A DNA stretch of 64,000 nucleotides from CAINVV01 sp964528535 (GCA_964528535.1 CAZGSQ010000001.1:65914-129913), one strand, 5' to 3'. Shown: positions 51,739-61,574, counted from the first letter of the stretch. Notes: generated by a model from the letters alone, not told the origin. Translations and numbers: made by a program.

Positions 51739-51769
51739 CAAAAGTACAGATATTTGGGCAAAAGCCCAA
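51739..51769 (-). promoter_or_regulatory. Promoter of the second GH105, with overlapping inverted repeat
   Basis: On the minus strand TTG (51769-51767), 20 bases, then TACTTTTG (51746-51739), an exact -7 box. The perfect inverted repeat TTGGGC-AAAA-GCCCAA (51754-51769) covers the -33 box and could be an operator. Confidence 0.5.
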
Positions 51770-51848
51770 GGATGAGAGAGACAGTTGTTTCCCTTTTCAC
51801 GCCTACCCTGAATGCCGGCAGGCTTGGTCAGTCTTGTGACTGCATGAT

Positions 51849-52184
51849 TCATCCCGGGTAGAAGCACAAACATGGGATGACTCTGGCATCATCTTGCCTG
51901 TTCTCTAACGAACAGCAATTCTCTTCGGAGAGAGAGATTTCGCCCTGGTGGCAATAGTTTTTCGCAAAGTACAGATTGATCAGGTTGGCGAAGTACACCT
52001 GGATGATCCAGTGGCTGGCCAATAGCGCTTCGTCATGTTTCAGTTTGTTGAAACTTATCCTCTCTTCTTTGCCTGTCGGGTAAACGCAGGTGCTGCAGCC
52101 ATCCGGTTTGCAACTGATCAATTCGTTGCTCTTGAAAAGCGTTGGATTTTGGTCTCTTTTGTATACCTCCTCCTGCCCGGTCAT
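51849..52184 (-). CDS. Doubtful cysteine-rich open frame
   Basis: A 111-codon frame with several Cys (ISCKPDGCSTC, NYC, NCC, IPCLC) that I do not recognise. It overlaps other open frames in a 1-kb stretch with no clear gene, has no promoter match, and may be spurious or a gene remnant. Confidence 0.2.
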   Translation of the reverse strand: MTGQEEVYKRDQNPTLFKSNELISCKPDGCSTCVYPTGKEERISFNKLKHDEALLASHWIIQVYFANLINLYFAKNYCHQGEISLSEENCCSLENRQDDARVIPCLCFYPG

Positions 52185-52303
52185 GAACCATCAAGTTGAT
52201 AAGAACCTTGGGAAATCCCCATTTAGTCGTTTGTGTAGAAGCAATCTTGGCAGAACTTCTGAGAACCTTCAAACATGACACAATGTCAGCTTTTGACTTC
52301 GCA

Positions 52304-52429
52304 AAGACCATCTTTGCAAACACAAGGACCATCACTGCAACCACAAAGACCATTTCGACTCCAACAATGACCATCTTTCTGCCAACAATGAAGTTATTCG
52401 GCCTGCAAAAACGATTTTTGCAGCAACAA
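52304..52429. repeat. Six degenerate 21-bp tandem units
   Basis: Units begin at 52304, 52325, 52346, 52367, 52388 and 52409; the first four share A(A/G/T)GACCAT...CAACA or close forms, the last two are decayed. The 21-base period would encode seven residues, but every frame is broken nearby. Confidence 0.75.
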
Positions 52430-52446
52430 AAACTAAAATTGTAAGA

Positions 52447-52545
52447 CATAGAAGGTTGATGGGTCAACAAAGTAAAAAATGATCAGCGCATGGAAGGTAT
52501 TTTGGTCAACAAAGAATAGATTGATCAGCGCATTGAAAGTTGACG
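52447..52545. repeat. 42-bp tandem repeat, two full copies and a partial one
   Basis: Copies 52462-52503 and 52504-52545 share GGTCAACAAAG, TGATCAGCGCAT and a GAAGGT/GAAAGT tail; 52447-52461 holds the tail of a third. One plus-strand frame reads DQRMEGI-LVNKE and IDQRIES, coiled-coil-like but interrupted by stops. Flanking DNA from 52560 to 52706 shows no secure gene. Confidence 0.75.
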
Positions 52546-52706
52546 TGTGAAAATGGCCCGCATTTCGACACCCAAATCCACGCCTCCCGTACCGCTTGTT
52601 CTTCGGTAAAAATCCCCTTTTCATCGGTAGATTCACGCCAAACGTCTATTCCATTTTTATTGTTGTCGGTTCTTGCATTGTTTTGCTTCAAAATAAATGA
52701 AAGAAT

Positions 52707-54041
52707 ATGAGAACAATACAAACGAGTGTACTGATTACCGGATTCCTGGTCCTATCATTTGGATTGGCCGGTAAGGCTCAGACAAAAACCTGGAAACTGG
52801 AAGATTGTATCAACTATGCACTGGGCAAAAACATCCAGGTACAGAAATCAATTCTGTCTATCAGTCAGAGTCAATTAACTGCTGATCAGGCAAAGAACAA
52901 TCGGTTGCCCAACTTAAGTGCTTCCGTGAGTCAAAACTTCAACTGGTCAAAGGCCAACAATAGCCCCGCAAATGGTTCGGGCATGAGTGGTGCCAACAGT
53001 ACCAACTATTCACTGAGTTCGAATGTGATACTCTTTAATGGAGCCAAGCTCTCCACCAAAATGCAACAAGCCATGATAGATTTGCAAAATGGCCATTATT
53101 ATTCGGAGGCAGTGAAAGAGTCAGTTGGTTTAAGTATCCTCAATGCCTACCTGCAAGTACTGTACGCTTACGAAAGCGTCAGCAACGCGCAGAAGCAGAT
53201 CGACGCCACGACACAGCAGCTCGACCTGGCCAAAGAGCGCATGAACACAGGTCTGATATCCATGGCAGATTACCTGCAGATCAAATCTGAACTGGCTACT
53301 GAAAAATCAACCCTCGCAACGGCCCAGAGCCAGTTGTCCATTAGCAAAGTGACCCTGATGCAGTTGATGGAGATGCCGGTAGATCCGAATTTTGAAGTGA
53401 TTTCACCAAACCTCGACAGCCTTCTGGTGAAGGCTGAAAAGCCAGATGCACAGACCATCTACAACACCGCATTGGGTTTTAAACCCGAAATCAAAAATGC
53501 ACAACTGACCAAAGAGAGCACGATCTTAAACGTGAAAATTGCAAAAGCAGATTTCATGCCAAGCCTTTCGCTCGGTGCCGGAATGACAAGCGGCTATTCG
53601 AGTCTTACGACCGGCTCGGACTACGCCGGACAGCTGAAAGATAGGGTAAGCCCTTCTCTGGGGTTGTCGTTATCTGTTCCGATCTTTCAGAAAAAACAGG
53701 TAAAAACAAATGTCAGCATGGCTAACATAGCCGTGTCCAATGCCGAACTCGACGAACTCAATACCAAAAATACGCTGCGGAAGGAGATTGAACAGGCTTG
53801 TGTGGACGTCGAATCGGCGAAATCGGAATACAATGCCGGACTGGAACAAAATCAATCAAGTCAGGAATCCTACAATGTTACAGACGAAAAATACAAACAG
53901 GGATTACTCAATTCGGTCGATTTTCTGGTTCAGAAAACCAATCTGATTACATCCGAAAGTAAAATGCTCCAATCGAAATACAGGCTCATCTTCAGCTACA
54001 AGATTCTTGATTTTTACAAAGGCATATCCCTTGTACTTTAA
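52707..54041 (+). CDS. TolC-family outer membrane efflux protein
   Basis: A 444-residue outer-membrane factor with a signal peptide (TSVLITGFLVLSFGLAGKAQ). Two repeated halves carry long amphipathic helices (SISQSQLTADQAKNNRLPNL; QTIYNTALGFKPEIKNAQLT), as in TolC. It forms the exit duct for the MacA/MacB-type pump encoded next on the same strand, 36 bases away. The length is normal. Confidence 0.92.
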   Translation: MRTIQTSVLITGFLVLSFGLAGKAQTKTWKLEDCINYALGKNIQVQKSILSISQSQLTADQAKNNRLPNLSASVSQNFNWSKANNSPANGSGMSGANSTNYSLSSNVILFNGAKLSTKMQQAMIDLQNGHYYSEAVKESVGLSILNAYLQVLYAYESVSNAQKQIDATTQQLDLAKERMNTGLISMADYLQIKSELATEKSTLATAQSQLSISKVTLMQLMEMPVDPNFEVISPNLDSLLVKAEKPDAQTIYNTALGFKPEIKNAQLTKESTILNVKIAKADFMPSLSLGAGMTSGYSSLTTGSDYAGQLKDRVSPSLGLSLSVPIFQKKQVKTNVSMANIAVSNAELDELNTKNTLRKEIEQACVDVESAKSEYNAGLEQNQSSQESYNVTDEKYKQGLLNSVDFLVQKTNLITSESKMLQSKYRLIFSYKILDFYKGISLVL

Positions 54042-54077
54042 CAATTTACAGATTAAAAATTATATAAACAGATTACC

Positions 54078-55298
54078 ATGAAAAGGAAATATTTGTACAC
54101 CGGAGCGGCTATTTTGTTACTCGGCGGCGGCTATCTGGCCTTCACAATGTTCAAGAGTGCCGAACAAACCTTCGCTTTCGAAACTGCGAAAGTTGGGAAA
54201 GGATCAATTGCCAATACCATCACAGCAACAGGTACCCTGGAAGCTATCAAAACCGTATCCGTGGGCACCCAGGTATCGGGGGTCATTGAGAAGATAAATG
54301 TAGACTTCAATTCTCAGGTAAAGAAGGGCCAACTGTTGGCACAACTCGACGAAACCCCCTTGCTGGCACAGCTCGATCAATCAAAAGCCTCTGTCGATCA
54401 AGCCGAATCTCAGGTTAAATACATGAAGGCTACCTACGATCGTTACAAGGCGCTGATTCTTAAGAAGCTGATTGCTCAGTCGGATTATGATCTGGCTGAA
54501 TACAATTACAACAATGCCCTTGCCACCTTGAAAAATGCCAAATCGGTTTACGACAAGAACAGGATCAATCTGTCCTATGCCCGGATTTACTCCCCGATCG
54601 ACGGTGTGATCCTCAACCGGGCTGTCGACGAAGGCCAGACTGTCGCAGCCAGTTTCAGTACACCAACACTGTTTACCATTGCCAACGATTTGACCCAGAT
54701 GCGGGTAGAAGCCAAGATAGACGAAGCCGATATAGGCCAGATCAGAATGAACCAACGGGTAAAATTTACTGTTGATGCTTATCCTGAGATGAAATTCGAC
54801 GGTTCGGTTTCCGAAATCAGGATGCAACCGGTAGTCACAAACAATGTGGTAACTTACACAGTGATCATCAACGCTCCCAATCCTGACATCAAACTGATGC
54901 CGGGGATGACGGCCAGCACCACCATCTATGTCAATGAAAAAATTGATATTCCGGTTGTTGCCGGGAAAGCCCTCCGATTTGTTCCGGATCCCGCACTGTA
55001 TAGTTCTTATCTCAAATCCTTACCAGGAGACATCTCGCAAAAAATGAGCAAAACCTTACCAAAGGTCGATGTAAAAGATACAAAAAACAACTTTGTCTGG
55101 GTAAAGACCGGACCGGAAATGGAGCAGCGCGAAGTAACCTTAGGCTCCAACGATGGAATAAACTACGAATTATTATCTGGATTAAAACAGGGAGATGAAC
55201 TCATCCTTTCCATGACTGCTGAAAAAGCAACGGCAGAAGCCAAGAAGGTAGCAAAGAGTCCATTTATGCCTCAACGTCCGGGTGGAACAAGAAAATAG
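54078..55298 (+). CDS. MacA-like periplasmic adaptor (HlyD/RND membrane fusion family)
   Basis: A 406-residue protein with one N-terminal membrane anchor (KYLYTGAAILLLGGGYLAF). The lipoyl halves are seen around GTLEAIKTVSVGTQVSG and INLSYARIYSPIDGVI, separated by a coiled-coil hairpin (residues about 95-160), then beta-barrel and membrane-proximal domains (VKTGPEMEQREVTLG). It bridges the MacB permease to TolC. The gene lies between TolC and the ABC ATPase, 12 bases from the latter. Confidence 0.93.
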   Translation: MKRKYLYTGAAILLLGGGYLAFTMFKSAEQTFAFETAKVGKGSIANTITATGTLEAIKTVSVGTQVSGVIEKINVDFNSQVKKGQLLAQLDETPLLAQLDQSKASVDQAESQVKYMKATYDRYKALILKKLIAQSDYDLAEYNYNNALATLKNAKSVYDKNRINLSYARIYSPIDGVILNRAVDEGQTVAASFSTPTLFTIANDLTQMRVEAKIDEADIGQIRMNQRVKFTVDAYPEMKFDGSVSEIRMQPVVTNNVVTYTVIINAPNPDIKLMPGMTASTTIYVNEKIDIPVVAGKALRFVPDPALYSSYLKSLPGDISQKMSKTLPKVDVKDTKNNFVWVKTGPEMEQREVTLGSNDGINYELLSGLKQGDELILSMTAEKATAEAKKVAKSPFMPQRPGGTRK

Positions 55299-55310
55299 AA
55301 CTTTTTGAAT

Positions 55311-56063
55311 ATGAAAAATACGATCATAGAAGTCATCAACCTGAAAAAGGATTTTTTCGTGGGTGATGTAACAGTCAGGGCGCTAAAAGGAATCAACCTT
55401 ATGATACAGCAGGGAGAGTTTGTCGCCATCATGGGGGCCAGCGGTTCCGGAAAGTCTACGATGTTAAATATCCTGGGCTGTCTCGATAAACCTTCTTCCG
55501 GCGAATACAAACTGGATGGGGTCAGCGTCTCGCAGTTGAACAGGAATGAATTGGCCGGTTTGAGAAACGAGAAACTTGGATTTGTTTTTCAATCCTACAA
55601 CCTGCTTTCAAGAACATCTGCACTCGAGAACGTCGAACTTCCGCTCTTTTACAACGACCGCATCAAATCAAAAGAACGCAAGGAACGGGCTATTGCTGCG
55701 TTGGAATCAGTCGGTCTTGCCGACCGGATGCACCACATGCCCAATCAACTGTCTGGAGGACAACAGCAAAGGGTAGCGATTGCCCGTTCTTTGGTAAACG
55801 ATCCGGTCGTAATTTTGGCCGACGAGGCTACCGGAAACCTCGATTCGAGGACTTCCTACGAAATCATGGAACTCTTTCAAAGGTTGAATTCAGATCAGGG
55901 AAAAACCATTGTTTTCGTTACGCACGAACCGGATATTGCCCGCCTTACCTCCCGGAACATCATCTTCCGTGACGGATGGGTCACAAAGGAACAGCTGGTT
56001 GGCGATAGGATTCTGGCGTCAGACATGCTCAAAGCACTGCCTCTTGTTGAACTTGAAGCTTAA
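55311..56063 (+). CDS. MacB/LolD-type ABC transporter ATPase
   Basis: A 250-residue cytosolic ATPase with Walker A GASGSGKST, Q-loop region FQSYNLLSRTSALENVELPL, signature LSGGQQQR, Walker B VILADEATGNLD and switch His in VFVTHEPD. The start is ATG 55311; a TTG two codons earlier is less likely. Fused in E. coli MacB, here ATPase and permease are separate genes 12 bases apart. Confidence 0.95.
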   Translation: MKNTIIEVINLKKDFFVGDVTVRALKGINLMIQQGEFVAIMGASGSGKSTMLNILGCLDKPSSGEYKLDGVSVSQLNRNELAGLRNEKLGFVFQSYNLLSRTSALENVELPLFYNDRIKSKERKERAIAALESVGLADRMHHMPNQLSGGQQQRVAIARSLVNDPVVILADEATGNLDSRTSYEIMELFQRLNSDQGKTIVFVTHEPDIARLTSRNIIFRDGWVTKEQLVGDRILASDMLKALPLVELEA

Positions 56064-56075
56064 AAATATCAAATT

Positions 56076-57296
56076 ATGAATTACACCAATCTCATAAAAA
56101 TTGCAAAAAATGCACTGATGCGAAATAAATTCAGGGCATTTCTGACCATGTTGGGCATCATCATCGGCGTGGCTTCTGTCATAGCCATGCTGGCCATTGG
56201 TCAGGGTTCCAAGAAAAGTATCCAGGACCAGATGTCAAGCATGGGTTCCAACCTGGTTTTTATCATGCCGGGTTCACAACAACGGGGCGGAATACAGATG
56301 GGAAATTCCAGTAGCCAGTCGCTCAAACTCACGGATGTTGAAGCCATCCGCATTCAATGCAAGGATATCACTGCGGTTTCACCTGAAGTAAGAACAAGCG
56401 GTCAGTCAGTTTTTGGCAACTCCAACTGGCCAACCTCTTTGTATGGCGGCAACATTCAATATTTTGGCATCAAAAAAATTGACATAGAGAGTGGCCGGAT
56501 CTTTACGGATCAGGAAATTTCAAGTCTGGCCAAAGTTTGTCTAATCGGCAAGACGGTTGTCAAAAATATTTTTCCGAAAGGCACTGACCCCATCGGACAA
56601 ACTATTCGCTTTAGAAATATACCGATGAAGGTCATTGGTGTACTCGGTGAAAAGGGTGAAAACTCCTTTGGTCAGGACCAGGATGATCTGCTCATTGCAC
56701 CTTATACCACCGTTCAGCGCCGTTTCCTTGCCATCGACTACATACAGGGAATATTTACATCGGCTGCAAGCGAAGAAAAGACCCAGGATGCAATAGCTCA
56801 GTTGCAAGCAGCCATGCGCAAACAACACAAGATTAGCAAACCTGAAGACGATGATTTCAGGGTGATGTCGCAATCAGAGCTGATCAAGACATTTTCATCC
56901 ATCAGCGATATCCTGACTACTCTTTTGGGAGCAATCGCCGGTATCTCTCTGCTTGTGGGCGGAATCGGAATCATGAATATCATGTATGTTTCTGTGACCG
57001 AACGTACCCGGGAAATAGGTCTGCGCATGTCGATAGGAGGCAAGGGAATCGACATCCTGATGCAGTTTTTGATCGAATCGACCATGTTGAGCGTCGTCGG
57101 AGGATTGATAGGAATAGGGTTGGGTTATCTGATCAGCTCTGTCATCGGCTCCCTGATGGGCTGGCCGGTCGTCATCATGACACAATCCGTTGTTTTGTCT
57201 TTTCTCGTCTGTGCCGCCATCGGAATATTCTTTGGTTGGTACCCTGCAAAGAAGGCCTCCAACCTGAATCCAATCGATGCCCTAAGGTATGAATAG
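56076..57296 (+). CDS. MacB-like ABC transporter permease (FtsX/MacB_PCD)
   Basis: A 406-residue inner-membrane protein: an N-terminal helix (MLGIIIGVASVIAMLAIG), a large periplasmic domain (residues about 45-270), and three C-terminal helices with GGIGIMNIMYVSVTERTREIG, the FtsX-type coupling motif. Together with the ATPase, adaptor and TolC it makes a tripartite exporter for antibiotics, peptides or lipids. Last transport gene before the LytS/LytTR pair. Confidence 0.94.
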   Translation: MNYTNLIKIAKNALMRNKFRAFLTMLGIIIGVASVIAMLAIGQGSKKSIQDQMSSMGSNLVFIMPGSQQRGGIQMGNSSSQSLKLTDVEAIRIQCKDITAVSPEVRTSGQSVFGNSNWPTSLYGGNIQYFGIKKIDIESGRIFTDQEISSLAKVCLIGKTVVKNIFPKGTDPIGQTIRFRNIPMKVIGVLGEKGENSFGQDQDDLLIAPYTTVQRRFLAIDYIQGIFTSAASEEKTQDAIAQLQAAMRKQHKISKPEDDDFRVMSQSELIKTFSSISDILTTLLGAIAGISLLVGGIGIMNIMYVSVTERTREIGLRMSIGGKGIDILMQFLIESTMLSVVGGLIGIGLGYLISSVIGSLMGWPVVIMTQSVVLSFLVCAAIGIFFGWYPAKKASNLNPIDALRYE

Positions 57297-57404
57297 GCAA
57301 ATATAGTTGTTGCTTTCAAACTGGTTGTAAAAAAGTTGTTGTTCTGACGAAAATGCATTCCAATTTTTAAGTACTTGGTTTCAATAACTTTTCCAGCCAA
57401 TTGT

Positions 57405-57412
57405 TATCTTTG
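57405..57412 (+). promoter_or_regulatory. -7 box before the LytS-type kinase
   Basis: TATCTTTG, an exact -7 match 16 bases before the ATG at 57428. It implies the kinase/regulator pair can be transcribed apart from the pump genes. Confidence 0.45.
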
Positions 57413-57427
57413 ATAAAAAATGAATCC

Positions 57428-58522
57428 ATGTTCAAATTTCGGTCCGTTTCTGATAAAAAACTCAAGTTTACCCTTCATACCATTGCCTGGATACTGGTTT
57501 TCCTAATTCCATTTTATCTGAACAACGCTTTTGGAGGAAATCAACACAGGTTGAACCAGTTTTATGCACACACCATTTCGGCAGCCCTCGTTTTTTATGC
57601 AGGTTATATCTGGTTGGTTCCCAAATTTTTCCTGCGGGAGAAATATTGGATCTACTTTATCATACTCATCGTCGTGGTCAATGCTTCCTACTTTCTGACC
57701 TCCTTCATCAATGACTGTATCCTGTTTGATGCCGTGGAGGATGCCAAATTTCAGGAGTTCATCCAAAAATTGGCAGCCAATGGGGTCGATTTTAAGGCTC
57801 CGATGAAGGCTTTCGGTTATTACAACCATGTACTCGCCTCCCTGTTAATCTCAGGGTTTGCCATTGGACTGGGTCTCATTGATAAACTGAAGCAGAACGA
57901 AAAGAAGCAGAAGGAGATGGAAAAGGAGAAGCTTCATTCCGAACTTGCTTTTCTTAAAAATCAGGTGAGTCCGCATTTCTTCTTCAACACACTCAACAAC
58001 ATCTACTCACTCATCGGCATTGACGGTCCCACTGCACAGCAATCCGTTTTGAAACTTTCGAAAATGATGCGTTACCTGTTATATGAATCCGAACATGGTG
58101 AGACCCTGATGAGCCATGAGATTGAATTCATGGATAATTACATTGATTTGATGAAATTACGCCTCAGTCCCAGGGTGGATTTGCAGATTGAGTTTCCAAA
58201 GGATTATGCTGATTTTTCTATAGCACCGCTTCTTTTTATACCCTTTATCGAAAATGCTTTCAAGCATGGGGTCGGACAACGAGGACCATCCTTTATCAAA
58301 ATAAGGATGGAAATTGACAATGATCGCATCTTCTTCCTAACGGAAAATAGTATTTGCAAGAGCGGTCAAACAGGCGATCTGGAGCATTCAGGTATCGGAC
58401 TGGAAAACGTCAAAAAACGTTTGGCTTTGTTGTTTGCCGGAAGACATGAACTAAATATCGAACATGGAGAATCCATTTTTGAGGTGAAATTGTCCATCAT
58501 CAAATCCACGCCACTGTCATGA
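57428..58522 (+). CDS. LytS-family sensor histidine kinase
   Basis: A 364-residue kinase with four N-terminal membrane helices, a coiled-coil linker (KLKQNEKKQKEMEKEKLHSE), the His_kinase motif VSPHFFFNTLNNIYSL with the phospho-accepting His, and an HATPase domain (FIENAFKHG; GIGLENVKKRL). There is no large sensor domain. The ATG at 57428 is chosen since an upstream TTG (57401) would overlap the promoter. Its TGA overlaps the ATG of the response regulator (ATGA), so the two are translationally coupled. Confidence 0.93.
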   Translation: MFKFRSVSDKKLKFTLHTIAWILVFLIPFYLNNAFGGNQHRLNQFYAHTISAALVFYAGYIWLVPKFFLREKYWIYFIILIVVVNASYFLTSFINDCILFDAVEDAKFQEFIQKLAANGVDFKAPMKAFGYYNHVLASLLISGFAIGLGLIDKLKQNEKKQKEMEKEKLHSELAFLKNQVSPHFFFNTLNNIYSLIGIDGPTAQQSVLKLSKMMRYLLYESEHGETLMSHEIEFMDNYIDLMKLRLSPRVDLQIEFPKDYADFSIAPLLFIPFIENAFKHGVGQRGPSFIKIRMEIDNDRIFFLTENSICKSGQTGDLEHSGIGLENVKKRLALLFAGRHELNIEHGESIFEVKLSIIKSTPLS

Positions 58523-59235
58523 AATTGCGGACCATTGCCATTGACGATGAACCGCTCGCACTCAAACTGGTAAGTGGATATATCAGTAAAACCCCTTATT
58601 TGGAGTTGGTTGGCGCTTTTGACAATCCGCTTGATGCAATTGATTTTCTTTCAAATGAAGAGGCAGAACTTATTTTTGTAGACATTCAGATGCCTGATCT
58701 TTCCGGGATTGAATTTACCAGAACACTTGAAGCGGATCATAAAATAGTCTTCACTACTGCTTATGAAAAATATGCCCTGGAAGGTTTTAAGCTGAATGCA
58801 GTAGATTATTTACTGAAGCCTTTCAGTTACGAAGAATTCCTCAAAGCAGCCGGTAAGGCTCACAAACTAGCAGAATTGGAAGCTAGTAACCTGCCAACCA
58901 TCGAAGCGAACAATCAATTTTTGTTTTTGAAATCTGAATATAAGATACGGCGCATCAATTTCAATGATATCCTTTACATCGAAGGATTAAAAGACTACAT
59001 CAAAGTTTATACAACCGGTGAGGACAAGCCGATTTTGTCACTCAATTCCATTAAAGCACTGGAGCAGAAGCTTCCAGAAGAAAAATTTATGCGCGTACAC
59101 AGGTCTTACCTTGTGAATCTGGAGAAAATTGAGACCATTGAGCGGAGCCGCATCATTTTTGGTAAAGTCTTTATTCCTGTAAGTGATCAGTACAAAGAGA
59201 AGTTTCAGGAATTTCTGGATAAGAATTTCTTGTAA
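58519..59235 (+). CDS. LytTR-family response regulator
   Basis: A 238-residue regulator: receiver domain with acidic pair IDDEP, phosphoacceptor Asp in FVDIQMPDLSG, Thr in TTAYEKYAL and Lys in LLKPFS; then a LytTR DNA-binding domain (YIEGLKDYIKVYT; FMRVHRSYLVNLEKIE). It is the partner of the preceding kinase and probably controls the adjacent efflux genes. Confidence 0.95.
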   Translation: MKLRTIAIDDEPLALKLVSGYISKTPYLELVGAFDNPLDAIDFLSNEEAELIFVDIQMPDLSGIEFTRTLEADHKIVFTTAYEKYALEGFKLNAVDYLLKPFSYEEFLKAAGKAHKLAELEASNLPTIEANNQFLFLKSEYKIRRINFNDILYIEGLKDYIKVYTTGEDKPILSLNSIKALEQKLPEEKFMRVHRSYLVNLEKIETIERSRIIFGKVFIPVSDQYKEKFQEFLDKNFL

Positions 59236-59264
59236 TTGTGAGACATCCCGAACACAAATCCTTG

Positions 59265-61574
59265 TCAATGGGAAGGAGGAGTTTTCGCATACTTTCTTAT
59301 TGATTCAAGAAGTACCTCTTCCTGGATGGGCTTTGAAATCAGGTCATCACATCCTGCCTGGTAGGCAAGCTCCTGTTCTTCGGCAAAAGTATAGGCCGTT
59401 TGAACGATAATCCTTACCGAAGGATGCATTTCCTTAATGATCTTTGTCGCCTCCAACCCACCCATCACAGGCATTTTCAAATCCATCAGTACAAGATCAT
59501 AATGGGTAGTTGAGACCATGTCGACAGCTATTTTGCCATTCAGGGCATGATCGATTTTTTTAACCCGATTTTCGAGCAAAGTCTTGATGTATTGAAAATT
59601 GATTGGTTCGTCTTCTGCAACCAGAATGGACATCTCCGAAATGTCTTCCGATGGGATGCGTTTTTGCCTGTTTTCAAATTTTAGTACAGAACTGCTATCA
59701 ACAGGTACCGTGAAAGAGAAACGTGATCCTATGTTAACTTCAGAAGAAACGCCAATTTTTCCTCCCATCAGTTCCACCAACTCCTTGGCGATGTTTAAAC
59801 CCAGGCCATTCCCACGGATGGCCTGGGAGAGAGCCTGCTCTGAGCGGTAAAATGTCTCAAAAATCCGCTGAAACTCCTTCTGCGGTATCCCCATTCCGGT
59901 ATCCTTCACGAAAAATTCAATATGGTCGATGAAAAAATTGTAGCCTAACTCGACGAACCCATGGGAGGTGTATTTTATGGCATTGGATACCAGATTGATA
60001 AGCACTTGTCTTATTTTATTTGCATCCGACAGAATGGTAAGGTTCCTGAATTGTTTCCCATTGGATATTCTAATTTCCAATCCCTTGTTTAAATCAACAT
60101 GCTGGAACATCTGAAATACATCATTCAAAAGGTTGGAAGGTTTGAAAGAGGTCAGATCCAACGCCATTTTCTCGCTCTGCAACCTGGATATGAGGATGAC
60201 ATCGTCCATCAATCGCAACAAGTGGTTGGAGCTTTTTACGATGATGTCGGCATAAATCTTTCGGTCAGCTTCGTTGGCATCCGGCAGCAAATAGGAGAAC
60301 CCCATGATCGCATTCATCGGTGTTCTCACCTCGTGGCTCATGTTGGTCAGTAGTGCGGTTTTCAAACGGTTGCTCTCTTCAGCCTTCTGCATGGCCAGAC
60401 GAAGCTCCTCTTCGGTTTGTTTCCGGAGTGTAAGATCATACAGACTTCCAATGATTTTTTCAGGATTCCCATTGGCATCAAAGTTCAACTTGGCCGAAAG
60501 CGAGAAATGCCTTGACAATCCCTCTTCGTTGTGAAAAGTGACCTCAAAATCTTTGACACTTCCCTGATCTATTATTTTTGAAATAAGAATATTCCTTTGT
60601 TCCTCATTGGCGTAAAAGGTTTTGATGGATTTGCCAATCAAATCTTCACGATGGTAAAGTCCGTTTAAGATCAGCTCAACGGAAGGACTGACTTCTCTGA
60701 TTGTGCCATCAATTGTCGCCTCATAGTAGATATCCTGTACATTCTCAAAGATATAACGGTATTTTTCCTCTCTTTCTCTCAGAATTTTTTCGACTTCAAT
60801 GCGTTGGGAAATATCCTTGTCGGCTCCCATGTAACCTGTCAGGTTTCCCAGGTCGTCCAAAACCGGTAACCCCGTTGTTTCAAGGATCACAACATGACCG
60901 TCTTTGTGAAGATTGGAGTTTTCAAAGTTTTTGATAGAAAGTTTCTGGTTGAAGGCTTCAAAAGCTCTCCTGGTAAGCTCTTCTTTGTGTTGCGGAGCAT
61001 AAAAATCATAGAAATGCAGCTTCCCGACGACCTCTTCGGGTTTGTAACCAAGAATGGTCTCTTCCGCATCGCTGCAATAGGTATATAACCCATTGGCATC
61101 AACCTCCCAAATCCAGATGCCAGCACTTTTAGCAACTTGTTTGAATCGCTCTTCGCTCTTTTTAAGTTCATCTTTTACCAGTTGTTCTTTGCCGGACGAA
61201 TATGTTCTGGTGAGGATTCTCAGCAGGCCAACCAAAACTGCGTTGTCGATTGGTTTGGTCAGAAAGGCCTCAATCCCAATATTTAAGAAAGGAATTCGGT
61301 GATTCTCTGTTTCAGATGGTGAAGAGACCAAAACAACAGGGATGTCGCGAAGCTGCGGCATGGCTTTTAGCATCAGGCAAACATCGAATGCCTTTGAATT
61401 TTGCACCTGATCATCCAGGATGATAACTTGTGGATTTTCGGCTATGGAAAGTTGTATCCCCTTTTGCATGTCACTTGCCGTTAAAAAGTGAAAGTCAGGA
61501 AAGGAAATCTGGATGATTTCTCCTATGCTTGACAAGGTGTCATGCTCATTTGATATGGCAAGAATTCTATTCAT
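59265..61574 (-). CDS. Hybrid sensor histidine kinase: REC-PAS-PAS-HisKA-HATPase-REC
   Basis: From the ATG at 61574 the protein has 769 residues and no membrane segment. In order: an N-terminal receiver (VIILDDQVQN), two PAS domains (IWIWEVDANGLYTYCSD; YRYIFENVQDIYYEATIDG), HisKA with NMSHEVRTPMNAIMGF, HATPase (NLVSNAIKYT; GNGLGLNIAKELVE) and a C-terminal receiver with Asp in LVLMDLKMPVMGG. It is a cytosolic phosphorelay kinase without an adjacent response regulator. It stands alone, convergent with the LytTR gene. Its partner is unknown; the GH130-receiver protein at 26963-28846 is one speculative candidate. Confidence 0.93.
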   Translation of the reverse strand: MNRILAISNEHDTLSSIGEIIQISFPDFHFLTASDMQKGIQLSIAENPQVIILDDQVQNSKAFDVCLMLKAMPQLRDIPVVLVSSPSETENHRIPFLNIGIEAFLTKPIDNAVLVGLLRILTRTYSSGKEQLVKDELKKSEERFKQVAKSAGIWIWEVDANGLYTYCSDAEETILGYKPEEVVGKLHFYDFYAPQHKEELTRRAFEAFNQKLSIKNFENSNLHKDGHVVILETTGLPVLDDLGNLTGYMGADKDISQRIEVEKILREREEKYRYIFENVQDIYYEATIDGTIREVSPSVELILNGLYHREDLIGKSIKTFYANEEQRNILISKIIDQGSVKDFEVTFHNEEGLSRHFSLSAKLNFDANGNPEKIIGSLYDLTLRKQTEEELRLAMQKAEESNRLKTALLTNMSHEVRTPMNAIMGFSYLLPDANEADRKIYADIIVKSSNHLLRLMDDVILISRLQSEKMALDLTSFKPSNLLNDVFQMFQHVDLNKGLEIRISNGKQFRNLTILSDANKIRQVLINLVSNAIKYTSHGFVELGYNFFIDHIEFFVKDTGMGIPQKEFQRIFETFYRSEQALSQAIRGNGLGLNIAKELVELMGGKIGVSSEVNIGSRFSFTVPVDSSSVLKFENRQKRIPSEDISEMSILVAEDEPINFQYIKTLLENRVKKIDHALNGKIAVDMVSTTHYDLVLMDLKMPVMGGLEATKIIKEMHPSVRIIVQTAYTFAEEQELAYQAGCDDLISKPIQEEVLLESIRKYAKTPPSH

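Noticed and set aside
52033..52470. 145-codon minus-strand frame with hydrophobic 7-residue repeats
   Set aside because: The repetition comes from the 21-bp DNA satellite; there is no conserved domain and the frame overlaps another doubtful one.
52447..52545. Possible CRISPR-like direct repeats
   Set aside because: The 42-bp copies are directly adjacent, only two are complete, and no cas gene is present.
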